Source: an uncultured Gammaproteobacteria bacterium (GTDB lineage: Bacteria; Pseudomonadota; Gammaproteobacteria; SZUA-140). From it: a DNA stretch of 37,962 bases. This document shows positions 9,789-19,371 of this stretch, piece after piece. The position numbers were made by a program, and so were the translations under genes. Where the stretch lies: contig CALZHD010000046.1 in the NCBI GenBank assembly GCA_945787155.1, positions 1-37,962 of the forward strand. Reading direction: 5' to 3'. Every line of letters begins with the position of its first letter. The first letter of the stretch is position 1. The notes beneath the pieces were generated by a model. That model saw nothing but the letters and a program-made list of their open reading frames with translations. It did no database searches and was not told the DNA's origin.

Positions 9789-10376
9789 ATGGATGACGTG
9801 ACTGCTCGATTAAAATGCCTGTTGCTCCTTTCTGTTGTTCTCATTCCATTTGAGGCCTTCGCCACGGAATATTACCTGACACTCTATGGCGGTAAATATA
9901 GCGATAACAAGCTCGGTCATGTACTGTTGAGCAAACCAGTTGATTTTATCGACGCCTATCTCGGAGTCGTCGCGTTGAGCAGAGGATTTGCCTTTGAATC
10001 GCCCGCCCATCAGTGGGAGCTTGAGGCACAGTTGGGTAAACATTATCGCGGCCAGCGGCATTGGGAGTTCAATATCGCCGCGCTCTATCGCTGGCAGCGC
10101 TTTCCGTGGCAGGCGCTATTGCGGACAACGTTGGCAATCGGTAACGGTTTGTCCTATGCGACGCAAACGCCCCCTCTGGAGGCGGCCAGTCAGAGCAATG
10201 TTGGGGCAACGCGGCTGCTCAATTATGTGGTGGTTGAGATGACCGTAGCACCACCTGAGGTAACCGCATGGAGTTTGCTTGTCCGTGTCCACCATCGTTC
10301 GGGGGTCTATGGGCTTTTCGACGGTGTGGAAGGTGGCTCGAATGTGATCGCCGTGGGTGCCAAATTTCACTATTAA
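9789..10376 (+). CDS. Acyloxyacyl hydrolase / PagL-like lipid A 3-O-deacylase, outer membrane beta-barrel
   Basis: 195 aa, signal peptide, C-terminal aromatic residue (KFHY); VRVHHRSGVYGLFDGVEGGSNVIAVGAKFHY carries the H-x-S arrangement of PagL catalytic residues. Confidence 0.72.
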   Translation: MDDVTARLKCLLLLSVVLIPFEAFATEYYLTLYGGKYSDNKLGHVLLSKPVDFIDAYLGVVALSRGFAFESPAHQWELEAQLGKHYRGQRHWEFNIAALYRWQRFPWQALLRTTLAIGNGLSYATQTPPLEAASQSNVGATRLLNYVVVEMTVAPPEVTAWSLLVRVHHRSGVYGLFDGVEGGSNVIAVGAKFHY

Positions 10377-10507
10377 CGAGCGTCATGGGGTTGAAGCCAT
10401 TTCCGCTGTGGCCTGGATAATTTTTATGAGCGTTATCTAGCGGGTGTTCTCAATATAATGGACATTCAGCGCAACGCTAAATCCGACAAACGCCTAAGCG
10501 CACATTT

Positions 10508-13393
10508 TTAAATCGAATGTGTTTCATTAGCAAGGTCAGGCTCTCCACAACGCTGCAGGATATCTTTACGTGATGCATCGCGCAGCTTCAGGGCAACCGT
10601 CCATGTGTTATCGGTCGCCTTTTCTTTAACCCTGTCGGGGTAAATAACTTCGCCAAAGGTCACCGTAATCGCACCATGATGTGGAAACCAGGTATCCGAG
10701 CGCAGAATAGAACGGGTACCGCGGATGGTGACGGGGACAACCGGCAGCTTCGCCTCTGCCGCGGCCACAAAGGCACCCATATGAAAAGGCAGCAGGCCAG
10801 CAACACGTGTGAAGGTCCCCTCGGGGAAAAACACCAGTGATTGCCCCTGCTGTGCAAGCCTGGCCAGGTGCCGAGCATCGGTGATTCCCTTCTGTTGGTC
10901 AAATCGCTCCACGAACTCTGCCTGGATGCGACTGAGAAAGAGACGGGGAATCAGGCGTTGCAGCAGTTCCGCCTTGGCGACAAAACTGAATTGACGTGTG
11001 AATGCCGCCACCAGCACCGGGCCGTCAAGATAACTGGCATGATTGGCCACAAACACACAGGGCTGATCGGATGGCGGCAGGTGCTCCAGGCCCTGGACTT
11101 TGAAGGGGGTGCCTGTCGTCCGTGCCAGCAGACGTGCACCAGCACGAATGGCCGCCCAACGCCATCTAATGGGTGGCAGTGTCGCTGCCGCCAGCCATAC
11201 CAGTGGTGCAAGCATCCAGAAAAGCAGTCGGGCATAAATCCCATACAACCTTGTTACCAGGGTCTGTCGAAGACGACGTAATTGTGGTCTCAATGCGGTC
11301 AGCGCCACATGCAAGATCTGCAACATGTTCGATTTCTGAGTTTTGCCGATCTGCCCAGACTCGTAGAGTTCTCGGCTTGCCGCACGACGAATTTTGCCAC
11401 TCGAAGTCTTGAGGATACTGTTTGGTGGGGCCAGGACCACATCATCGGGCGGCGTTTCTGTCAGGTCTGTCGCAATCACATTGATCTGGTGCTGCAACTG
11501 CTCCAGCGTCCTGGGGTCTTTTTCCCGCGTTTCTGCAATCACCACTAATCTTTCAGTACCTGAGCCAGGATCATGACTTGCAAAGGCGGTCACTCGTCCT
11601 TTTCTTATCCCATTCAGATTGCCTATCGCCTCCTCCAGCTCATCGGGATAGATATTGCGCCCAGCACGAATAATGACATCCTTGCTACGACCCGTGATAA
11701 ACAGATCACCAGCCGACATATAACCGAGGTCACCGCTATTCAGCCATTCTTTATCAAACAGCCGGGCGGTTTCCTCCGGATTGCGCAAATAGCCGCTGGT
11801 GGCCGACGGCCCACGAAACTGGATACGCCCTTCCTGTCGATCTGGCAGTTCAAGCCCTGTCGGATCAACGATACGAATTTGATGGCCTGGCAATGCCTGG
11901 CCACTGGCAACGAAACGCAATGCTTTCGGCTCTGCATGCGCGACAGGGATAGCGCGGCCGGAGCGCATAAAAGGCTCGCGCTGGATTGGGTCGACGATCA
12001 TTGCCCGCCCATAGGGCGGGAAGGCAAGCCCAACAGAACATTCTGCCAGGCCGTATACCGGCTTGAGTGACTCTTTTCGCAGGCCGTATTGCTGAAATCG
12101 ATGGTAGAAATTCAACATCGTATCGGGACTGACGGCCTCTGCTCCATTAAATGCAGCACGCCATGTGCCAAGATTAAGCCCTTCGATATGAGCATCTTTG
12201 ACTCTGTGCAGACATAACTCGTAGCCAAAGTTGGGGGCTGCCGCAAGCGTGCCACCGTAACGGTGAATGGCCCACAGCCAGGCGTGTGGCCGCAGCAGAA
12301 ATTCCAGCGGCGACATCACAACAAACAGGGCTGCATAATAAAGGCTACCAAGCCAGGCCCCTATCAGCCCCATATCATGATAGAGGGGTAACCAACTGAC
12401 AAAAACGTCTGAACTATCTGCCCTGACCACTTCCCCCATGGCTCTAATGTTGGCCAACAGATTGGCATGGGTTAATACTACCCCTTTTGGATTACCGGTG
12501 CTGCCAGAGGTATATTGTAAAAAAGCAATGTCCTGTGGACCATGTGCCGGCATAGTGAATGTGTCCACCCCGGCTGAAAGCTCATCCACAGTGACAATAC
12601 TCCGCAGTGACTCCACCTGTAATTTAAGCAGTTGGGCAACTCGCTTCGCCTCAGGCACAGTAATCAGTATCGTGGCGAGGCAATTGGACAAAATGGAGGC
12701 ATGGCGACGCAGATGTTCCTCAAGCTGAGAGCGTCGCACTGGTGGATAGATGGGTACCGGGATGCCCCCAGCCAACAGGATGCCGAAAAAGCTGAAAAAA
12801 TAACTGCTGCCGGTGGGCAACATAATAGCGACCGCATCACCCGCTTGCAGACCACGCCCCTGTAGCCCGGCGGCTAATCTCTCTGCACCCTGCCATAACT
12901 GCTGGTAGGTAAGGGCTTCACTTTCGCCTTTATCTGCACTGGCATGGCTATAAAAGTGTATATGAGGGCGGTCTGGATGGGCCTGCACGTGCCATTGCAA
13001 AACCTCTATCAAGGTATTCGTACTACGAGGCACCGCTTCTGCCTCAGCCAGGCTTAGCTCGCCTGTTTCAACAGCCATGCTCGGTTTTGTCTGGGCACCT
13101 GCGCTTAGCACAGCACGCAGTAGATCGCGCGGTGTTTCTGCTTCAGCAAATACCCGCTCTGGTAAGGTAACAGCGAAGCGCTGCTCAATACGCGCAAGCA
13201 GTTCCACCCGGGCCAGGCTATCCAGGCCAAGATCACTCATGAGTTCACTATCGAGTGTCACAAGCTGGCTGGTAACGTGGTGCGGACGAAGTTCCGCAAC
13301 CAGCCCCTGAACTAGCTGGAATAGCGCAGCAGTAATATCATCGCTTGTGTCGCTATAATCCTCACTCGCCAGTCGCTGCATCACATTCTCCAC
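10508..13393 (-). CDS. Three-domain fusion: acyl carrier protein - fatty acyl-AMP ligase (AMP-binding) - PlsC-type 1-acyl-glycerol-phosphate acyltransferase
   Basis: 961 aa. ACP: LMSDLGLDSLARVELLARIEQRF (DSL phosphopantetheine site). AMP-binding: LQYTSGSTGNPKGVVLTHANL. PlsC: VANHASYLDGPVL (Hx4D) and FFPEGTFTR. Confidence 0.92.
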   Translation of the reverse strand: MENVMQRLASEDYSDTSDDITAALFQLVQGLVAELRPHHVTSQLVTLDSELMSDLGLDSLARVELLARIEQRFAVTLPERVFAEAETPRDLLRAVLSAGAQTKPSMAVETGELSLAEAEAVPRSTNTLIEVLQWHVQAHPDRPHIHFYSHASADKGESEALTYQQLWQGAERLAAGLQGRGLQAGDAVAIMLPTGSSYFFSFFGILLAGGIPVPIYPPVRRSQLEEHLRRHASILSNCLATILITVPEAKRVAQLLKLQVESLRSIVTVDELSAGVDTFTMPAHGPQDIAFLQYTSGSTGNPKGVVLTHANLLANIRAMGEVVRADSSDVFVSWLPLYHDMGLIGAWLGSLYYAALFVVMSPLEFLLRPHAWLWAIHRYGGTLAAAPNFGYELCLHRVKDAHIEGLNLGTWRAAFNGAEAVSPDTMLNFYHRFQQYGLRKESLKPVYGLAECSVGLAFPPYGRAMIVDPIQREPFMRSGRAIPVAHAEPKALRFVASGQALPGHQIRIVDPTGLELPDRQEGRIQFRGPSATSGYLRNPEETARLFDKEWLNSGDLGYMSAGDLFITGRSKDVIIRAGRNIYPDELEEAIGNLNGIRKGRVTAFASHDPGSGTERLVVIAETREKDPRTLEQLQHQINVIATDLTETPPDDVVLAPPNSILKTSSGKIRRAASRELYESGQIGKTQKSNMLQILHVALTALRPQLRRLRQTLVTRLYGIYARLLFWMLAPLVWLAAATLPPIRWRWAAIRAGARLLARTTGTPFKVQGLEHLPPSDQPCVFVANHASYLDGPVLVAAFTRQFSFVAKAELLQRLIPRLFLSRIQAEFVERFDQQKGITDARHLARLAQQGQSLVFFPEGTFTRVAGLLPFHMGAFVAAAEAKLPVVPVTIRGTRSILRSDTWFPHHGAITVTFGEVIYPDRVKEKATDNTWTVALKLRDASRKDILQRCGEPDLANETHSI

Positions 13394-13562
13394 CTTTGGG
13401 GAGATCTCTTCATAATATACGACTTCTCACAAAGTCAATTTTTTGTGAAGCGAAAAATATTTGAGTCTTCACACCGCCTGCAGCGAAAGCAGTCATCGAC
13501 CTTCATTGGTCCAGCTGGTGCAAATAGTCAAGAGCCACCGAGCAGAACATTTACCTTAAATC

Positions 13563-14105
13563 TTACGTTAATTGCATCTCGTTAATATAATGCTTTTCAG
13601 AGGCCATGTGCCTAATTGAATTAATTTGTTCTGCTTCGAGCCGTTCTAGCAGGATGCGCTCATGTTCATTCTCAAACTCCACTAAAATGCGGTAAATGGC
13701 AGATAATTCTGGATCCATTGTTTTGGCCTGGAGGTCTAAATAAAATTGTTGTGTATAGCGTTCGATTTTAATCGCCATCTTCAGGAGCGATTGAGCCGCA
13801 TGGGAATTTATGACAAAAAAATGATTCTTTATTGCATTTAGTTTTTTGGCGAGTTGTATCAACTCATCAGGGAAGAGAATGCCATGTGGTGCTTTCTCAT
13901 TAAAATGCCTGTTGTAGGTATCCAGTAGCTCTTGTTCATGAGCAAGCTCTTCCAGGGCCAATTCTTCCAGGAAAATACTTACAGATGGATCATAAGGACG
14001 GAACCTCATGGCCCACTCACGAAACTGCTGGCCATTGTGTCGTTCTATGGTGATGGCGAGCAGTAAAGCTTCTCTATCTTGTGTTATTCCGATAGTCATA
14101 TCCAT
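13563..14105 (-). CDS. Ferritin-like/rubrerythrin-like domain protein
   Basis: 180 aa helical protein with E..H/E..EH spacing (AITIERHNGQQFREW...LEELALEELAHEQELLDTYN...EFENEHERILLERLEAEQ). Confidence 0.65.
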   Translation of the reverse strand: MDMTIGITQDREALLLAITIERHNGQQFREWAMRFRPYDPSVSIFLEELALEELAHEQELLDTYNRHFNEKAPHGILFPDELIQLAKKLNAIKNHFFVINSHAAQSLLKMAIKIERYTQQFYLDLQAKTMDPELSAIYRILVEFENEHERILLERLEAEQINSIRHMASEKHYINEMQLT

Positions 14106-14219
14106 GAAACCTCCCTACTGATAGATTACCGCTATGTTCATGATTGGTAACTATTGACCCGAATCTGTTATTCGGATTGATTCAACCTGTTGCCCTGAAG
14201 AGCAACAGTTAAAAGTCAA

Positions 14220-14366
14220 TCATGCGGCCTTTATTTCAATCTTTTTGTCTTCTTTTTCCTCCTGTGTTTTCTCACCGCTAATAGTCAGTGTCTTTCCATC
14301 GACCCGAATATCAACATCCTCTTTGGCGACGCCTGACTGAGATTTAATATATACCCATGGGCTCGG
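14220..14366 (-). pseudogene. Hsp20/alpha-crystallin small heat shock protein fragment
   Basis: Minus-strand PSPWVYIKSQSGVAKEDVDIRVDGKTLTISGEKTQEEKEDKKIEIKAA*; start of the alpha-crystallin domain, rest missing, no upstream start. Confidence 0.7.
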
Positions 14367-14535
14367 AAAGCAACCGAGTAAATTAATCAACAAACAAACA
14401 GCGTGTTCTGAGAAAGCATAATCTGTGCCTGATTTCTATTAGGCCCGTTGTCGGAGGCCGTAGAAATGACGGGTGTATGTAAGCGACTTGAGCTTATAAT
14501 GAGCTTTGTTTAATTGGAGAAAAGGAGAAACACCA

Positions 14536-14787
14536 ATGACACCAAAAACACAAACTTCGAAAAAGGCTAGTGCAAAGAAGCAATATTTTGTGGGGAAGAC
14601 TGCAGCGATGGAATTGGCAGCAAAACATCAGATTGCAGAAGGCAGCTTTCCAGATGAGCGGCAGCGCATGATCGCTGAGGCTGCTTATCTTATCGCTGAA
14701 CAGCGCAATTTTCAGGGTGACCTGGCGTTCGACGACTGGTTACAGGCAGAAATGGAAGTAGATGCACTGTTCGATGAGATACATTGA
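14536..14787 (+). CDS. DUF2934 domain protein
   Basis: ATG at 14536 with AGGAG upstream; RQRMIAEAAYLIAEQRNFQGDLAFDDWLQAEMEVDALF matches DUF2934 pattern (IAExAYxxAExRGFxGxxxxDWLxAE). Confidence 0.85.
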   Translation: MTPKTQTSKKASAKKQYFVGKTAAMELAAKHQIAEGSFPDERQRMIAEAAYLIAEQRNFQGDLAFDDWLQAEMEVDALFDEIH

Positions 14788-15240
14788 GCAAACACTGACG
14801 GCAGAAGTGTCTCGGTGGTGCCGAAAATGAGAGCTGTCGGGCCTTATTGTCCCCGTTAAAATCCTTGCCGTACTACGATGGTGAGCTATGTGAATAGCGA
14901 GCGGGGTAGTGCAAGCCCTCGGTAGGGACCGGGTAACTTGCAGTAACTTTGGTAGCGTAGCGAAGAAAGTGCAGCCGCGCATTCTCGTCCCATCAACCAC
15001 TTGAGAGCCGATGCGTGAACGAGGTGACAGGGAGTCCGAGGCCTAATGGCTGTCGCATGAACGCAGTGGAATTGAGCCATGGATGGGTCAATGCTTTAAC
15101 GAGTACTGCGACGCGCTGCGGGCTGCTCAATGGCTGTTGTTTCAGGCATGCGTTATGCCGGTTACTCTACAAGATTAACTGTGGCCATGGTGGTTTTCCG
15201 ACATCGCGCAGCACCATTCTGTGTATTGATTGGGGCAGAG

Positions 15241-15660
15241 ATGACAGCATACTGGGAACACTTTGCGCATGATGCCGATATCGGCGTGCGTGGTGTGGCG
15301 GATTCCATCGCGGCTGCCTTTGAACAGGCCGCTGTGGCGATGACAGCCGTCATCACCGATCCCGCTGCAGTGGCATCTGATGTGATGGTGGAGATCGACT
15401 GCGAAGTGCCGGACGTGGAGTTGTTATTGGTCGACTGGCTCAATGCACTGATCTGTCAAATGGCACTACGCAAGATGCTGTTTGGCCGTTTTGAGGTGAT
15501 GTTGACGGGCACGCAGCTTCATGCCACGGCCTGGGGCGAGCCCGTGGATGTGAGCAGGCACGCCCCTGCCGTTGAAATCAAAGGCGCCACTTACACGGAA
15601 CTCAAAGTCTACCAGCAGGAGGATGGCCGCTGGGTCGCCCAGTGCATCGTCGATGTGTGA
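15241..15660 (+). CDS. Archease
   Basis: [40 protein letters not shown]...[26 protein letters not shown]...[29 protein letters not shown]; canonical archease, immediately upstream of rtcB. Track ORF start at 15130 probably too early. Confidence 0.92.
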   Translation: MTAYWEHFAHDADIGVRGVADSIAAAFEQAAVAMTAVITDPAAVASDVMVEIDCEVPDVELLLVDWLNALICQMALRKMLFGRFEVMLTGTQLHATAWGEPVDVSRHAPAVEIKGATYTELKVYQQEDGRWVAQCIVDV

Positions 15661-15689
15661 TTAACAGCCCCTGATACAAGGAGCGCAAC

Positions 15690-17120
15690 ATGGATATCGC
15701 TCGGTTCGTAAAACGTTCTGCCTATGAGTGGGAGATAGCGCCGACCGGCAATATGCGGGTACCGGTGATCATTTATGCCAGCGAGGCCCTGATTCGCGAC
15801 ATGGACGACAAGGTGGCGGAACAGGCGGTCAATGTCGCCGCGCTGCCCGGCATTCTTAAGGCCTCCTACGCCATGCCCGATGCCCATTGGGGTTACGGCT
15901 TTCCCATCGGCGGGGTGGCGGCCTTCGACCCCGATGATGACGGTGTGGTCTCCGCTGGTGGTGTCGGTTTTGACATCTCCTGTGGCGTGCGCACGTTACG
16001 TACCGGTTTGCAACGTCATCACATCGAGACTGTAAAGACGGCGTTGGCCGAGGAACTCTATACGACCATCCCCGCCGGTATTGGCAGCACCGGTCACCTG
16101 CATCTCAAACGGCATGAAATGGACGACATGTTGCGCGGTGGTGCCGAGTGGGCACTGCAGCGCGGTTATGGTCGTCCTGAGGACCTGGAACGTATTGAAG
16201 AACACGGTTGCATGAAGGGTGCCGAGCCCGCCCAGGTCTCGGCCCAGGCCAAAAAGCGGCAACAGGATGAGATGGGAACGCTGGGTTCGGGTAACCACTA
16301 TCTGGAGGTGCAGGAGGTCAGGGAGATTTACAATGCAGCCATTGCCGCTGCCTTTGGTATTGCGGATGGGGATGTTGTCGTCAGCATCCATTGCGGTTCC
16401 CGTGGGTTGGGTCACCAGATCGGCACTGAGTTTCTCAAGGAGATGGTGATCGCTGCGCCGCAATACGGTATCCATCTGCCCGATCGGGAACTGGCCTGCG
16501 CACCGATCAATTCACCCCTTGGTCAGAAATATCTCGGCGCCATGCGCGCCGGCATCAATTGTGCGTTGGCCAATCGCCAGATCCTTACCGATCTCACCCG
16601 CAACGTATTCGCGCGGCTGTTGCCCGAGGCCGACATGGCGCTGTTGTATGACGTCTCGCATAATACCTGCAAACTTGAGGAGCATCTGATCGATGGTCGG
16701 CGGCGCAAGGTTTATGTCCATCGTAAGGGGGCGACCCGTGCCTTCGGTCCAGGCCATCCGGATATCCCCGAGGCGCTGCGGGCAGTCGGTCAACCGGTGT
16801 TGATCGGCGGCTCCATGGGCAGCGCTTCCTACATCCTTGCGGGCGCTGAAAATAACGATCAACGCTCCTTCAGTTCCGCCTGTCACGGTGCCGGGCGTGC
16901 CATGAGCCGCCATGCCGCCACCAGACGGTGGCGTGGCCGGGCAGTGGTGGATGAGCTGGCCGGTCGCGGTATCATCATCCGCAGTCCCGGTTATCGTGGT
17001 GTTGCCGAAGAGGCCCCGGGTGCCTACAAGGATGTCGCGGCTGTGGTCGAAGCGGCCGAGCTGGCCGGTCTGGCCAATAAGGTGGCGAGGCTGGAGCCGT
17101 TGATATGCATCAAGGGGTGA
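15690..17120 (+). CDS. rtcB: RNA-splicing ligase RtcB
   Basis: 476 aa; GGVGFDISCGVRTL, HCGSRGLGHQIG, DVSHNTCKLEEH, HRKGATRAFGPGHPDIP, SSACHGAGRAMSR (guanylated His), all RtcB signatures intact. Confidence 0.97.
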   Translation: MDIARFVKRSAYEWEIAPTGNMRVPVIIYASEALIRDMDDKVAEQAVNVAALPGILKASYAMPDAHWGYGFPIGGVAAFDPDDDGVVSAGGVGFDISCGVRTLRTGLQRHHIETVKTALAEELYTTIPAGIGSTGHLHLKRHEMDDMLRGGAEWALQRGYGRPEDLERIEEHGCMKGAEPAQVSAQAKKRQQDEMGTLGSGNHYLEVQEVREIYNAAIAAAFGIADGDVVVSIHCGSRGLGHQIGTEFLKEMVIAAPQYGIHLPDRELACAPINSPLGQKYLGAMRAGINCALANRQILTDLTRNVFARLLPEADMALLYDVSHNTCKLEEHLIDGRRRKVYVHRKGATRAFGPGHPDIPEALRAVGQPVLIGGSMGSASYILAGAENNDQRSFSSACHGAGRAMSRHAATRRWRGRAVVDELAGRGIIIRSPGYRGVAEEAPGAYKDVAAVVEAAELAGLANKVARLEPLICIKG

Positions 17121-17247
17121 GTACCTCAGGCATGGGTGGAGCGTTCGACATTGGCCCCAGTGCGGATCACTTCGTTTGATCCTGGGAGAAGTCTTTATCG
17201 CAATGGAGTGCTATAGTAAATATCCTCACGACAAGGAGGGATCGGCT

Positions 17248-17454
17248 ATGTATGGTATAAATCGTCTGAATAGCATTGAGATGCAGCAACCTCCGCCAGA
17301 GATTCCTGTCACAGTACCGCCGGAGAGCCCCCCGCAGGAAGAGCCCCTCGGCGTGCCGGTGATCGAACCAGATGAGGAGCCCTTTGAGACCCCTGAAGAG
17401 ATACCGACCCAGCAGCCGAATGAGATTCCCAGTCAGCCTCCGCCGGAGGTTTGA
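17248..17454 (+). CDS. Small Pro/Glu-rich, probably disordered protein
   Basis: ATG at 17248 preceded by aaggaggg; 68 aa with about 19 Pro and 13 Glu; fits between rtcB and the SAM synthetase gene on the same strand. Confidence 0.6.
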   Translation: MYGINRLNSIEMQQPPPEIPVTVPPESPPQEEPLGVPVIEPDEEPFETPEEIPTQQPNEIPSQPPPEV

Positions 17455-17490
17455 GTCAACCACAGCGACTCAACATCGGTCGATGAACTG

Positions 17491-18672
17491 GTGCAGTATA
17501 TGAACCCGGCAACGGCCCCGATAGAGATGGTTGAACGCAAGGGGACAGGCCATCCGGATACCTTGTGCGATGCCCTGGCGGAAACCATAAGCGCGGCACT
17601 ATGCCGTTATTATCTCGATCAGTTCGGTCTGGTTTTGCATCACAATGTCGACAAGGCGCTGTTGTGGGGCGGGGCATCGCGGCCGGCCTTTAATGGTGGC
17701 GATGTAGTGGCGCCGATGGAATTTTTTCTGGCTGGGCGCGCCACCTGTGAATTCATGGGAAGCAAGATACCTGTCGACGAGATCGCTGTGGAAGCCAGTC
17801 GGCACTGGTTGACACAACATATGCATGCACTGGATGTGGAGCGGCATGTGACATTTCATCCACTGATACGCCCCGGTTCGAGCGAGCTTGTTGACCTGTA
17901 CCTGCGGCAAAAAGAGACCGGCGTGGCGCTGGCCAATGATACCTCCTGCGGCGTTGGCTATGCCCCGCTGGATGAGCTTGAAAAGATGGTGCTGGCTGTT
18001 GAGCAATATCTGAATGCCGCCACTACCAAAGAACGCTATCCTGAGATTGGCGAAGACATCAAGATCATGGCGGTCAGGGAGGCGGAGGCTATTGCGCTGA
18101 CCATCGGTTGCGCCTTTGTTGATCGCTATATCACCAGTATTGAAGATTATGCCGCAAAAAAACAACGTCTGGCCGCATTAGCTTTGGAAGAGGCGCAACG
18201 CTACACCGATAAACCGATCACCATTTCTATCAATGCGGCTGACAATATCGAGACGGGCAGCATCTATCTTACGGTCACCGGCACCTCTGCCGAGGCCGGC
18301 GATGATGGTGAGGTGGGCAGGGGAAACCGCCCCAACGGTTTGATTGCCCCTTACCGGCCGATGAATATGGAAGCAGCGGCAGGCAAGAATCCGGTCACCC
18401 ATGTGGGCAAACTCTACAATATCCTGGCGCAACGTATCAGTGCGGCCCTGGTGCAGCAAATCCCCGTGCTACAGGAGGTGCAATGTTATCTCGTCAGCCG
18501 TATCGGCCAGCCTGTCCATGAGCCACAGGTGGTAGACATTCGTGTGCAATTGCCTGAACCGGATCAGCTCAGCAATTACCAGCACTCTATTGTTGAAATC
18601 ACACATCAGCACTTGCAACAGATACAGCGTATTCAGGATGAACTGATTGCCGGACATATCACCGTCTATTGA
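17491..18672 (+). CDS. Archaeal-type S-adenosylmethionine synthetase (methionine adenosyltransferase)
   Basis: 393 aa; MVERKGTGHPDTLCDALAETISAALCRYYLDQFG...HHNVDKALLWGG...DTSCGVGYAPL...TGTSAEAGDDGEVGRGNRPNGLIAPYRPMNMEAAAGKNPVTHVGKLYN; archaeal AdoMet synthetase family rather than MetK. Confidence 0.95.
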   Translation: MQYMNPATAPIEMVERKGTGHPDTLCDALAETISAALCRYYLDQFGLVLHHNVDKALLWGGASRPAFNGGDVVAPMEFFLAGRATCEFMGSKIPVDEIAVEASRHWLTQHMHALDVERHVTFHPLIRPGSSELVDLYLRQKETGVALANDTSCGVGYAPLDELEKMVLAVEQYLNAATTKERYPEIGEDIKIMAVREAEAIALTIGCAFVDRYITSIEDYAAKKQRLAALALEEAQRYTDKPITISINAADNIETGSIYLTVTGTSAEAGDDGEVGRGNRPNGLIAPYRPMNMEAAAGKNPVTHVGKLYNILAQRISAALVQQIPVLQEVQCYLVSRIGQPVHEPQVVDIRVQLPEPDQLSNYQHSIVEITHQHLQQIQRIQDELIAGHITVY

Positions 18673-18850
18673 CGGCCGGGTTTAGCACTACCTGAGCGTT
18701 GAGATGGGGAGGTGTTCATGGCTAAAGATGCACTGGATTCCTGAATAATGGATAGGATATTGTGTTACAAAGAGAGGCCTGCAAGTAGAAGAGGGAAAGG
18801 TGTTGAACAAATAGCTGCATACTCATTCGTATATTAATGGAGGTGGTCAC

Positions 18851-19300
18851 ATGTCTGCTGGAAAATACTGTAACCGGGAAGTCATCATTACCGGGCAGGA
18901 TGCCACTGTCATTGAGGCCGCGAGGCTTATGCGCCAACATCATGTTGGCGATCTGGTGGTGGTCGAAAAGCGCGGTGAAGAAAACATGGCGGTCGGGATC
19001 GTTACCGATCACGATCTCGTCATTGAAGTGCTTGCGCAGGAAGTCTCACCTGACTCAGTGACCATTAAGGATGTGATGAACCGCGATCTCGTCACGGTCA
19101 GCGAGGACGAGACATTACTCGATACCCTGGCACTGATGCAGCGTCGTGGTGTTCGTCGGGTGTTGGTCAATAATCGCCACGAAGGGCTGGAGGGTATCTT
19201 GAGCGCCGATGATGCGCTCGAGCTGATTGCCGAGGCGATGAACAGCCTCGTCAAGCTTGTCAGGCGCGAGATTTCGCATGAAGCGCAACAACGCCCGTGA
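18851..19300 (+). CDS. CBS-domain-pair protein
   Basis: 149 aa; two CBS motifs (AARLMRQHHVGDLVVVE...VGIVTDHDL; VSEDETLLDTLALMQRRGVRRVLVNN...EGILSADDALEL). Confidence 0.92.
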   Translation: MSAGKYCNREVIITGQDATVIEAARLMRQHHVGDLVVVEKRGEENMAVGIVTDHDLVIEVLAQEVSPDSVTIKDVMNRDLVTVSEDETLLDTLALMQRRGVRRVLVNNRHEGLEGILSADDALELIAEAMNSLVKLVRREISHEAQQRP

Positions 19301-19371
19301 AGGCGCTGGTGAAGACTCTGGCATGCAGGTACCGGATTGGGTTGGGCTGAGCTGAGGTAACCGGAGGTAAC

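Noticed and set aside
11573-12070. 165-aa plus-strand ORF
   Set aside because: Antisense to the AMP-binding domain of the ACP-FAAL-PlsC gene; no recognisable family.
14990-15040. Group II intron domain V (ttgagagccgatgcgtgaa resembles gagccgtatgcg-tgaa)
   Set aside because: Only a short 5'-strand-like match; the complementary 3' strand (acgtacggttc-like) and any reverse transcriptase are missing.
15130-15240. N-terminal extension of the archease ORF (start at 15130)
   Set aside because: Archease similarity starts at [15 protein letters not shown] (15241); the extension has no family similarity.
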